From Marasmius tenuissimus (taxonomy: Eukaryota > Basidiomycota > Agaricomycetes > Agaricales > Marasmiaceae): DNA of 64,000 bases. The notes below the pieces were generated by a model, which was not told where the DNA came from, searched no databases, and was given only the letters and a program-made list of their open reading frames with translations. Both the position numbers and the translations under genes were made by a program. The stretch spans positions 930,001 through 994,000 of the forward strand of contig JAQOTA010000059.1 in the NCBI GenBank assembly GCA_029532415.1, given 5' to 3'. How positions within the stretch are numbered: the stretch's first letter is position 1; each line of letters starts with the position of its first letter. Of the stretch, positions 11,474-20,223 are shown in pieces.

Positions 11474-11999
11474 TTTGCTGCGTGGCCCTGTCGAGCTAGA
11501 GACAATGGGGGAAAGTGGAATGAAGTCTGGCCGGCTATCGATGAGATTTGCCAACAGTACACGTGATGTGAGCGTCGGTATTCGCCGAAGAACTCAATTG
11601 GGCCGAACTCAATTGGGCTCAATTAAATACGAGTTGAACTCAACGCTCGTCATCACTCAGATAGTAGCGCAATAAACACGCAGGACAGTCCATCTAGCTA
11701 TATATCAAGGTACTGAACGTTATTGTCTCAGATGAGACTAATATGAATGGTCTTTCCTCAGGATCGGAGTTATCGGGCTCGAATCTCGATGAGCAACAGG
11801 TGCAGTGGTGCGTGGACCATTTTCAAATCTCAACATCCCAGACGCACGAAATAGACATTGGTTTGACCTCAAATTTTCCTATCAAAAATGCCTGGTCTGT
11901 GGCCCGATTTTTTGTCCTTTTGATCCCGGTTTGCTCCCTCTCACGCCTCCTCAATTCCCCCAACACTCTTCCTACTTTTTCTCACCTCTCCCTCTGACA
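11474..11999. other. Spacer between divergent cargo genes
   Basis: Probable shared upstream region of the minus-strand gene starting at 11473 and the plus-strand gene starting at 12000. The last 100 bases are CT-rich, as is common just before fungal starts. No gene is supported. Confidence 0.5.
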
Positions 12000-14079
12000 A
12001 TGGGCAGAACCGTTGGCGTACGCCACAAACGCCACCTCAACCTGCTTGCTGCCAAATACAGCTCAGTCGTTGCGCCTGCAGCATGCATGAAGAAGACGAG
12101 GAACAAGGGCCAAAAACGCGCACCTGTGACTCGAGCAGAACGCGAGCGACGTCGACAAAATCAGAAGAGCCGTGATATTACTATCAAGAAGAGGATAGCT
12201 GCCCTTCGACGGCATGTCCGCGACGAATGCAACACATTAGCAGGCGAGTACGACATGAAGGCACGCTACTTCCTCGACATGTTCTTCCAAGGCGGCGTTC
12301 GCCTCACTAAGCCCGTCAATAAACCTAATCCTTTCAACGCGTTCAAGTGGGTTAAGTCGCGTGAGATTCGAGCCGGTGAGTTCTCTGGCACTCTCAGCAT
12401 CACTGCTAGTCTCATACAACTCACAACCAGCCGGTGGACCCGTTTTGACTGTCCAGCAAATTCAAGACCAGTTCAAGGACGAATACAACCGTCAGACGCC
12501 TGAGGAACGGCAGAAAACAATGGATCAGTACTTGGCAGGTCGGGATCAGGATGCTAGGGAGCGGGTGAAGCGTCCGACTGTTAGGGAGAAGTGTGCTGAT
12601 GCTGCGGGGGTATCAAACAAATAACTGGCATTGTAAATTAACATTTGACTCTATCGACACCCGTTCTGATATTTTTTTATTCAGTTTTCCAGTCTTAAGC
12701 AGCGGGTGGGAATTGAAGCGGCTGCTGTCATCGTGAAAAATCGGCCAGAGAAGATAATGAAACCCCAGTGGATTTTCACAGACTCTCGCATTCCAGTCTA
12801 CTTACCGACGATCCTAAAAGGGTGGAATACGGCGATGGTTGGTAAGAAGATTGAAGCTTTGGCTGTTGCGGGCTGCGACCCTACCAGTGAGTACAGCTAC
12901 TAGTATGACTCGCAGCTCAAAGCCACTGACCACTTATTTCTTAGAACTGGTGAAGAATACGAAGGACCAAATTGATATATTGAAAAAGGAATCTGCCGCG
13001 CTCATACAGGACTCCCTCGGTACGTGCTTCTCAGGCTCATGTCAGTTTTTACCTCTGATTCGGAGCGTTGCAGACGAGGCGTGCTCAACCAAAAACCTCA
13101 CCATGCAATATGAACGCTTCGACAAGCTTATCACTCTGGTTTACGGAGTCGTCTGCGAAGGCTGGCCTGAGGGACTACCATTCCAAAAGCCAAGCTCGTT
13201 TGGGACGAGTGACGAGCTCTACGAACTACGTGACGCATGGCGCGATGGGACCGCCACATTCCGCAAGCTTGACAACGACGAGTTTGAGGCGTGGAGGAAG
13301 GCACGTGAACAGGGTCTTCACAACGGTACGATCATCCCTAAGGCCCGGAAGAAGCGTCGCGATGCCGGAACAAAGAGGGGGAAAAGGGGTAAACCCAAGG
13401 TAGCGGAGGCTGAAGAAGAAAGCGAGAGCGAGAGCTCTGATGACGAGGGAGATGACGAAGGGAAAGAAGCAGAGAACGTCTCACCCCCGACAGCGGCCAC
13501 CAAGGTATGAATTTGCTTGCTCTGAGGATGCATCATGCCCCGTTGTTCACAATATTTTCACAGGGAAAATCGGCAAAAGCCTCTGGTTCGAAGGTGAAAA
13601 AGCCGGTCAAGTCTTTGCAGAACGCCAAGGCAGTTGACGTTCCGGCTGTCGGAAAGAAGGCAACCGCATCCGCCAGTTCTGCCAACTCCCCGACGTCCGA
13701 CTTTGCACCCATTATTCCTCCCGACGACTCTTCTCCACCGACTCTTCCCGTCAAACCCCCTCGACCGCGACCTCAACGTCGGCCAAACAAGACGGAACGA
13801 GATGCTCTTAATAATACGATTGACAGTTCAATATCCCCTATCACTCCTGGTCTGGATTCATCCTCCAACGAGCCATCTGAACATGCGGTAACTACGCAAT
13901 CACCCTCCAGCGTCCAGATCGACGATGAAGTAATCGATCCTCAACTTCTCCCTCCGCCCTCGCCAGTTCACTCTCCCGCTCCTGATCCAATAAGTGATCC
14001 TAAAGCACCTCACGTCGACGCAACCGTGGTTTCTAGGGAGCCCTCTGCTGGGCCCTCTACGTCGAAGCCTCCACCCGCA
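12000..14079 (+). pseudogene. 5' part of a cargo gene interrupted by the Ty3/Gypsy insertion
   Basis: Six exons precede the insertion: 12000-12375, 12431-12609, 12685-12886, 12945-13019, 13074-13504, 13564-14079. The seventh coding piece is 22908-23102, beyond the retrotransposon. Together they make 1974 bases, 657 residues, with the frame preserved exactly across the CCGCA duplication. As it stands the frame stops four bases into the LTR (TGT TAG), losing about 65 residues. The N-terminus is very basic (RAERERRRQNQKSRD). Then comes NPFNAFKWVKSREI ... LTVQQIQDQFKDEYNRQTPE, which has the spacing of an HMG-box-like domain (low certainty). The later part has a GTKRGKRGKPK basic patch, an acidic Ser/Glu run and a long Pro/Ser-rich tail. 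It lies within the KDZ element. Confidence 0.75.
14075..14079. repeat. Target-site duplication CCGCA, left copy
   Basis: CCGCA directly precedes the TGTTAG edge of the LTR. The identical pentamer follows the other LTR at 22903-22907. Five bases is the usual Ty3/Gypsy duplication length. Confidence 0.95.
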
Positions 14080-14792
14080 TGTTAGGATCGTGCGGATATG
14101 ACAGCCCGGACGGAAGTCCGAGCGGAAGGGACTGAAGCCGACGTGCCGGAATGGACTAGTCGGAGTTGAAGAGATTCCGACGACCGGAAGGCCGAACGGA
14201 TGGCTGGACAATAGTCGAAGGTTTCGCCAACGACACCGTTGAGTTGAGTTGTCCTTGACCGGAAGGAAAGGAAGATAAAGATGAAGAGGAGATAGAGATA
14301 AAGAGATGGAATGAGACGAAAGAGATAAACGGAAACCAAGTTGATTTTAATTCTAAGGAATACAAGTCGTGAAGTATCTAGCTTATATATATATCGATCT
14401 CCGAGACCTCCGAAGGGGTTCCGGCGATCGTAATACCGAGGATGAGTCAAGAGCGGGAGAGAATGTATGTACAGTACGGAATCCGAGACGGAGGGTGAAG
14501 TCCCGGAGTCGGAGATGAATCGGAAATGAAGTGTCAGAATGGAATGTACGGGATGAGTCATGATAGAATGGAGAGCGGAATGTCGGAATGTAAAGTATAC
14601 GTATTACTCGGAAATGAACGGTGTATATGTATCTCCGATCCGTAAGTACCGGGGACACGACGTCGGAATCCGAAGTCATGTTCCGGAAAGGATCGTGAAG
14701 GAAGAGACAACATAAGGTAGATTCCGAGTATCGGAATCTCCGGAAGGTGGATAGAAGCCTTCGGAAACCCCGGAACCGGCATGGATGTAACA
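14080..14792 (-). repeat. 3' LTR of the Ty3/Gypsy element (713 bases)
   Basis: This copy is identical line by line to 22190-22902. In the element's orientation it runs TGTTACATCC to CCTAACA. It has a TATATATATATAA stretch (14383-14394) and a sequence complementary to the PBS just downstream of it (14344-14354). Open frames inside it are chance reading frames. Confidence 0.97.
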
Positions 14793-14795
14793 GTA

Positions 14796-14805
14796 TCCCC
14801 CTCTT
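14796..14805 (-). other. Polypurine tract
   Basis: On the element's sense strand this reads AAGAGGGGGA, ending three bases from the 3' LTR edge. This is the expected plus-strand primer position. Confidence 0.8.
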
Positions 14806-14979
14806 AAGGCTCTCGCCTCGAGAGCCGCGGAGGAAGTAAGAAGAAAATCGTAAGACGTAAAAGTTCGGAAGCATTCGGAAAGAAGACATAAAACAATAGA
14901 AACGTGATGAGTCAATAGAACGTTCTGGAACATGAAAGAATATTCTGGAAATCCAAACAAAGAACAAATAGAAAAAAGA

Positions 14980-14986
14980 TATATAA
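14980..14986 (+). promoter_or_regulatory. TATA box of the antisense gene
   Basis: TATATAA lies 48 bases upstream of the ATG at 15034 and is oriented with the antisense gene. It is in the internal region rather than in the LTR, so the gene appears to have its own promoter. Confidence 0.6.
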
Positions 14987-15033
14987 GAAGCGCACCAAGC
15001 GAATCCCAACTTCATTTCCCCGACTCATCAATT

Positions 15034-16278
15034 ATGTCTCCCACCCCCTCTCGTTCACCAACTCCCTCCGATCTCCTGTTCACCACTCCGCGACCGGATG
15101 AGACACTTCCGGAGTATATTACGAAAAAACCCAAGGTGCTCGAATATCTCGGCCGGTACTCGGAAGACGAGGAAGAGAAAGCAACGGCGGAGTTCAAGTC
15201 CGACGTAGAGGCTTGGACGAGGAATCGGAACGAATGGAATGCGGAGCAGCAGGAGGGAATAGATGGACGGATTGCGGATTGGGAAAAAGAGAAAGCAGAT
15301 ACCGAACGAAGACTGGCGGAATGGCGAGCGGAGCGGGATGGTCGAACGGAAGCGAGGCGGAAGCAGAGGGAGACGGAAGAGGAGGAAATTCGAAGAGAGA
15401 CGATGGTTCCGGAAGAGGTGAAGTCTGAGCCTTTCGAATATTACTTCTCCGACGCCGACAAGCAGTCTATTGATATGGACTGGGATTCGGTGTGTCCGAC
15501 CGGATCGGATTTCTTTATTCTGAATTTTTTAACTCTTCCTTAGTTCTACTTATCGCTGACGCAACCTCAACAAATGATTTTTCAGTCCGGATTCGCTGCA
15601 GGGAAGAAGAGCGCGGAGAAGACGTCAACCGGAGGCGGAGGTGCGAGGAAGAAAGGAAAGGCGAAGGATTCCGGAAGAGAGATTACGGATCCGGAGGAGG
15701 TCGGACTAGGACCCCTTCTTCCGACATGTGAGTTCCATTCCTTTTGAATGGTAAATTTGCCTAAGTCCATGACAGCTTGCAACCGATGTTCTGCGCAGGA
15801 CGCGGAATGTCGGATCAACCTCAACGCCGCTACGAATTTTCGCGGAAAGAACAACGCCTGCTTCCGGTGTCGGAAGAGAAAGGTGAAATGCGTGTTCCCC
15901 GACGGAAGCGGTGACGGAAGCCGATCGGAGGCCGGGTCGATGAAGTCGAAGAGTTCGGAGGGGAAACGGAAGGCTGCGGTCGGGAAGCCGGTCCACTTGG
16001 CGCCAACAGTGGAAAAGGACTTGCGCCAAATCAATCGCGGGATCCAACTCCTGTTGGGTGTCTGGGGAGTGGACTTCCCGGATAGCTCGGATGAAGGCGA
16101 AGCGGACGCGGAAGCGGATGAGGAAGAGGAAGAGGATCGGGAGGAGGGACCATCGTCGAGGCCGAGCAAGAGGCCCGCATCGCAATCTCCGAAAAACCTT
16201 CGGAAGAAGATGAGGAGCACGGAAACGATCCCGGAGGAGGAAGAAGAAGAAGCGGACAAGGATAGGATGGAAGAGTGA
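15034..16278 (+). CDS. Antisense accessory gene of the retrotransposon with Zn-cluster-like cysteines, 366 aa
   Basis: Three exons (15034-15489, 15586-15727, 15776-16278) give 1101 bases in frame. Introns are 96 and 48 bases, GT-AG, in the orientation opposite to gag and pol. Residues 1-150 are charged and helical (WEKEKADTERRLAEWRAERD). After intron 2 comes a six-cysteine motif: CNRC, SAQDAE, C, a 16-residue spacer, then ACFRCRKRKVKCVF. That is C-x2-C-x6-C-x16-C-x2-C-x6-C with a basic RKRKVK, recalling fungal Zn2Cys6 DNA-binding domains. The rest is acidic (runs of E) with a PSSRPSKRPASQ stretch. A DNA- or nucleic-acid-binding regulator is plausible. It is not part of the standard Gag-Pol set. 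It ends 149 bases from the end of pol. Confidence 0.8.
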
Positions 16279-16426
16279 AGAACGGAACGTCCGGAACGCG
16301 GACAATTTCTTGTTTTTTTGTATAATTGTAGATTATTCTTGAAACGTCGCCCGGCCGGAAGGCCTTTCTCGGAATCATGAGTGATCGTAAGATAATCGGA
16401 AGCGGAATCGGAACGATTAAATGAAC

Positions 16427-19400
16427 TTAGATAGAATCGATAGGTCCAGGCTTGTGAGGATAGCGTTCGTGGAATGCTCGGAGGAGGTCCGGAGCGTTGA
16501 AGTTGTCTGCCGTGACCCAAGAGAACTCCTCGTCGGTGCCTTCGTAACCGAGCCATCGGATGCGATATTGTAACTTGCACTTGAAGCGACGGTCGATCTT
16601 GGAGTCTAGGATCTCGGAAATCTCGTAATGATCTTCTTCTCCGGTGTCGAGTTCGACGGGACCCGGAGGAGGCTGGACACGATTCGGAATGGGGTTCGGA
16701 AGGATGGATTCGAGTTGGGAAACGTGGAAAGTTGGATGGATGGTACGGAATTCAGTCGGAAGTCGGAGGGTATAAGCAACTGGAGATGGTGTAGCAATGA
16801 TCTCGAAAGGACCTAGGAATTTCTCGGAGAATTTAGCGGTAGGTCTGGTCGTTTTGATGTACTTAGCGGAGACCATAACTTTATCGCCAATCTTCCATTC
16901 CGGCTGAGGCTGGAGATGTCGATCCTTCTGTTCCTTCATACGGGTTTGGGCGTGAGTAAGTTCTTCTCGGAGCATGGAATGAAGCTCATCTAGATCAACC
17001 ACAAACTCTCGTGCACGGGCGGAAGCCATGTCTCGTTCCGGGTGGATGGTGATGTTCGGATGATAACCCTTGTTGGCAAAGAATGGTGAGATTCCGGTGG
17101 AAGCGTTCGGAGCATTGTTGTAAGCGAACTCGGCAAGAGGCAGGAGTTCATCCCAGTTGTCCTGCTGGTAAGAACAGTAGACTCGGATATACTGCTCAAG
17201 CGTCTGATTCGCCCGTTCAGTCTGTCCGTCGGCGGAAGGGTGATAACCGGAAGTGTAATGAAGATTCATGTCAAGGGCTTTCCCGAGGGAACGCATGAAG
17301 TGGGAAACGAATTCGGAACCACGGTCGGAGGTGACGTGCTGAGGAACTCCATGCTTAGAGAACACATGGATAACGAAGAGTCGAGCGAGTTGTTCGGAAG
17401 TGATATGGATGTCTGTAGGAATGAAGATTGCTTGTTTCGAAGCGCGGTCGATGATAACTAGGATGGAATTGAAACCGTTAGAGTTCGGAAGTTCCTCGAT
17501 GAAGTCCATAGAGATAGAGTCCCATGGTCGTGCGGGAACCGGAAGGGGTCGTAGAAGTCCGTATGGCCGATGTCGTGGAGTCTTGTTCCGTGCACAGATT
17601 ACACAGGAGCGAACGTAGTCTCGCACGAACTCTCGGATGAGAGGCCATGTATATTGACGTCGGATGGTTTCTAGGGTCCGGTTCTGTCCGAAGTGACCAG
17701 AGATGATATGATCATGATATTGTTGGAGGATTCTAAGTCGGAGGTTGTTGGCTTCAGGAACGTAGATTCTGTCATCTAAACGGAGGAAACCTGTCTCGTC
17801 GACAGTCCATCTAGTCTCGTCGGAAGTGTCGGATGCGGATCGGAAGTGTTGGATGAGGGAGGAATCTTCTGTCTGAGCAGTTCGGATGTCTTCATGGAGC
17901 TGCTCGACGTCCATGATAACGCTTGCGCGAAGAACTGGACCTTCAAGGAATGTAGCGCGGAGGGAAGCGGTGAGTTGTTCCTGAGTGAATACAGGTCGGA
18001 AGTTGTGTGGATTAAGATGGGCGTAAGGCGTATCCCCCTCTTTAGGATAGACGTCCCATCGTCTAGTCAAAGCGTCCGGTTTTGCACCGAGCTTGCCAGG
18101 ACGGAAACGAATTACCATGTTAAAGTGAGAGAGGTACTCGGACCAGCGTACTTGTCGTCGGGTGAGAATCTTCGTAGTGGTGAAATATTCAAGATTTTTG
18201 TGATCCGTTACCACGTCGACCGGATTCTCGGAACCTTCCAAGTAGTGCCGCCAACGTTTGAACGCCTCGAAGATGGCGAGGAGCTCTTTGTCGTGCACAT
18301 CGTAGTTAAGTTCCGGAGGAGTGAAAGTCCGGGAGTGGAATGCGATAGGATGGATCTCACCGTCGTCGGTCCGGATAGAGAGGATAGCCGCCAACGCATA
18401 GTCGGATGCGTCGGTTTCCACAATGATTTCTCGATCAGGAATCCAGTGCGTGAGGATAGGAGCATGAGTGAATGCCTCTTTCAGAGTATCGAAGGCAGCC
18501 TGGCATTCCGGGCTGAAGTTCCAACGAATGTCTTTCCGAGTGAGGCGGGTTAAAGGAACGGTAATGGCGCTATAGTTGAAGATAAAACGCCGATAGAAGT
18601 TGCAAAAGCCGAGGAAAGATTGAATATCCTTAACTTTGCGCGGCGTAGGCCATTTAGTAATGATATCCATTTTGGACATATCCATTCGAAGACCTTCCGG
18701 CGAAAGAATGTAGCCGAGGTATTCGATAGTATCGGTATGGAATTCGCACTTGGAGGCTTTGCAGTACAATCCGTTTGCCCGGAGGCGTTTGAGAACCTCC
18801 CGGACATGCTTCTTGTGAGAGGAAATATCGTCGGAATAGATGAGGATGTCGTCTAGGTAAACTAAAACGTTAACATCAAGCATATCGGAGAAAATGTTGT
18901 TGACGAAGCGTTGGAAGACTGCAGGTGCGTTGGATAGTCCTTCCGGCATAACCCGCCACTCGAATGAGCCGTAACGGGTCCGGAAAGCGGTCTTGTATTC
19001 ATCACCATCGGCGATACGCACAAGGTGATAAGCGTGACGGAGGTCAAGCTTGGTATAAATCCGAGCCTTCCGCGGAGCGTCGAGAAGGTCGGAGATGAGA
19101 GGGAGCGGATAGCGATCCTTTTTGGTAATCTTGTTAAGACCCCGGAAGTCGACGCAGAGTCTAAGATCACCACTCTTCTTCTTGACGAAGAGAACGGGAG
19201 CGCCAAAAGGAGATTTGGATGGAGTGATGAGCCCGGCCTGAAGATGTTCATCGATGAATTCTCGGAGAGCTGTGATCTCCGTTTGAGAAAGGGAATAGAT
19301 CGGACCGAGAGGTGGTTCCGTTCCTTCCTCTAACTGAATCTTCATGTCGTCTTCTCCCCGATGCGACGGAAGCTGTTTCGACATTTCTGGGCTGAAGACG

Positions 19401-20089
19401 TCAGTGAATTCATGATAATCAGGCGGAATGATTGCCAAGTCTTCTTCAGAAAGTTCCGCCGCACGTCCGGAAGCCGTGTCGGAAGGCGTCATCTGGATGG
19501 TGAACGCCCGAGCACCGGATTCGGACTTCGCTCGGAGGTAAGCGCCAGCAGATATGAGGGAAACCTTCGGAGCTATAGCAGACGGAGCTGAGAGAAGATC
19601 AGCGTAGGAATAGATGGGCTCGAATGGATAAGATGGAGACTTAGCCTTGCGCCGAGGCGTACTAGGCTGAGGAGAGACTTCCGAGAGCTCGGAAGAGCGA
19701 GTCGGAAGGGCCGGCTGAGACGGAATTGGCTTTGTCCGGAATTCGATACTGTTGTTCGACCAGTCAACCAACGGGTTGTAGCGGTGAAGCCAGTTATATC
19801 CTAAAACTAGGCTGCAAGCCGAATCAAGGTGAGTGACGTAAAAGTCAATCGGAAGGATGTCTCCAGAAGAAAAAGTGATAGGTAAAGAGGCCATGCGCGA
19901 AATAGTGGAACCATGAGAACCATTGAGAAGGCGAAGAGAAATAGGTGGTATTGGAATAGTAGGTACTTGGTTACGTTCCACGTACTTTGTATCTATAAAG
20001 CAGTGGGACGAACCGGAATCAACGAGAGCAGAAAAAGATAATGGTACAGTAGTAGATGACTGTTCGTGTATATCGGAAGAAATAGACAT
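16427..20089 (-). CDS. pol: Pol polyprotein: PR-RT-RH-IN-chromodomain, 1220 aa from its first ATG
   Basis: The retrotransposon replication enzymes. Aspartic protease: DSGSS at residues 24-28, LGYNWL at 96. Reverse transcriptase: KKSGDLRLCVDFRGLNK near 305, catalytic D349, YLDD at 411-414. RNase H: D560, E602, D629. Integrase: zinc-binding H794/H799 and C829/C832, with catalytic D862, D922 and E958. Chromodomain: about 1153-1215 with KCKLQYRIRWLGY and EEFSWVTADN, which in chromoviruses targets insertion to marked chromatin. All key residues are present and there is no stop. The frame is open upstream of the ATG back to the gag stop in the -1 frame, so synthesis by frameshift from Gag is likelier than initiation at 20089. 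Confidence 0.97.
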   Translation of the reverse strand: MSISSDIHEQSSTTVPLSFSALVDSGSSHCFIDTKYVERNQVPTIPIPPISLRLLNGSHGSTISRMASLPITFSSGDILPIDFYVTHLDSACSLVLGYNWLHRYNPLVDWSNNSIEFRTKPIPSQPALPTRSSELSEVSPQPSTPRRKAKSPSYPFEPIYSYADLLSAPSAIAPKVSLISAGAYLRAKSESGARAFTIQMTPSDTASGRAAELSEEDLAIIPPDYHEFTDVFSPEMSKQLPSHRGEDDMKIQLEEGTEPPLGPIYSLSQTEITALREFIDEHLQAGLITPSKSPFGAPVLFVKKKSGDLRLCVDFRGLNKITKKDRYPLPLISDLLDAPRKARIYTKLDLRHAYHLVRIADGDEYKTAFRTRYGSFEWRVMPEGLSNAPAVFQRFVNNIFSDMLDVNVLVYLDDILIYSDDISSHKKHVREVLKRLRANGLYCKASKCEFHTDTIEYLGYILSPEGLRMDMSKMDIITKWPTPRKVKDIQSFLGFCNFYRRFIFNYSAITVPLTRLTRKDIRWNFSPECQAAFDTLKEAFTHAPILTHWIPDREIIVETDASDYALAAILSIRTDDGEIHPIAFHSRTFTPPELNYDVHDKELLAIFEAFKRWRHYLEGSENPVDVVTDHKNLEYFTTTKILTRRQVRWSEYLSHFNMVIRFRPGKLGAKPDALTRRWDVYPKEGDTPYAHLNPHNFRPVFTQEQLTASLRATFLEGPVLRASVIMDVEQLHEDIRTAQTEDSSLIQHFRSASDTSDETRWTVDETGFLRLDDRIYVPEANNLRLRILQQYHDHIISGHFGQNRTLETIRRQYTWPLIREFVRDYVRSCVICARNKTPRHRPYGLLRPLPVPARPWDSISMDFIEELPNSNGFNSILVIIDRASKQAIFIPTDIHITSEQLARLFVIHVFSKHGVPQHVTSDRGSEFVSHFMRSLGKALDMNLHYTSGYHPSADGQTERANQTLEQYIRVYCSYQQDNWDELLPLAEFAYNNAPNASTGISPFFANKGYHPNITIHPERDMASARAREFVVDLDELHSMLREELTHAQTRMKEQKDRHLQPQPEWKIGDKVMVSAKYIKTTRPTAKFSEKFLGPFEIIATPSPVAYTLRLPTEFRTIHPTFHVSQLESILPNPIPNRVQPPPGPVELDTGEEDHYEISEILDSKIDRRFKCKLQYRIRWLGYEGTDEEFSWVTADNFNAPDLLRAFHERYPHKPGPIDSI

Positions 20090-20151
20090 ATTTGAAGAAA
20101 GAGTAAGAGTAAGAGAATTAGGCGAAGAAAGAGCGGCTGCGTTGAGAGTTA

Positions 20152-20223
20152 CCTCGGTGGAACGATCCGGCTCAACGCAACTCCGAACTCGTTCCGAGGG
20201 TTCGGAGTTGCGGACTATTTTTT
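20152..20223 (-). promoter_or_regulatory. Predicted -1 ribosomal frameshift signal between gag and pol
   Basis: Gag ends GCG AAA AAA TAG, giving a run of six A (20218-20223) directly before the stop. A five-base spacer follows. Then come a perfect 13-base-pair stem (CGCAACTCCGAAC, 20200-20212, with 20176-20188) and an 11-base loop. Loop bases CCTCGG (20194-20199) can pair with CCGAGG at 20152-20157, making an H-type pseudoknot. Shifting back one base at the A run enters the pol frame, which is open through to the Pol ATG. Confidence 0.8.

Noticed and set aside
14082..14792. Open frames of up to 159 codons inside both LTRs
   Set aside because: They are antisense or sense readings of LTR regulatory sequence, identical in both LTRs only because the LTRs are identical. 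No start context or protein pattern supports them.
17846..18553. Long plus-strand frame (235 codons) opposite pol
   Set aside because: Its composition follows from the constrained codons of RT/RNase H on the other strand. There is no start context, splice logic or family resemblance. Unlike the gene at 15034-16278 it lacks a promoter and domain.
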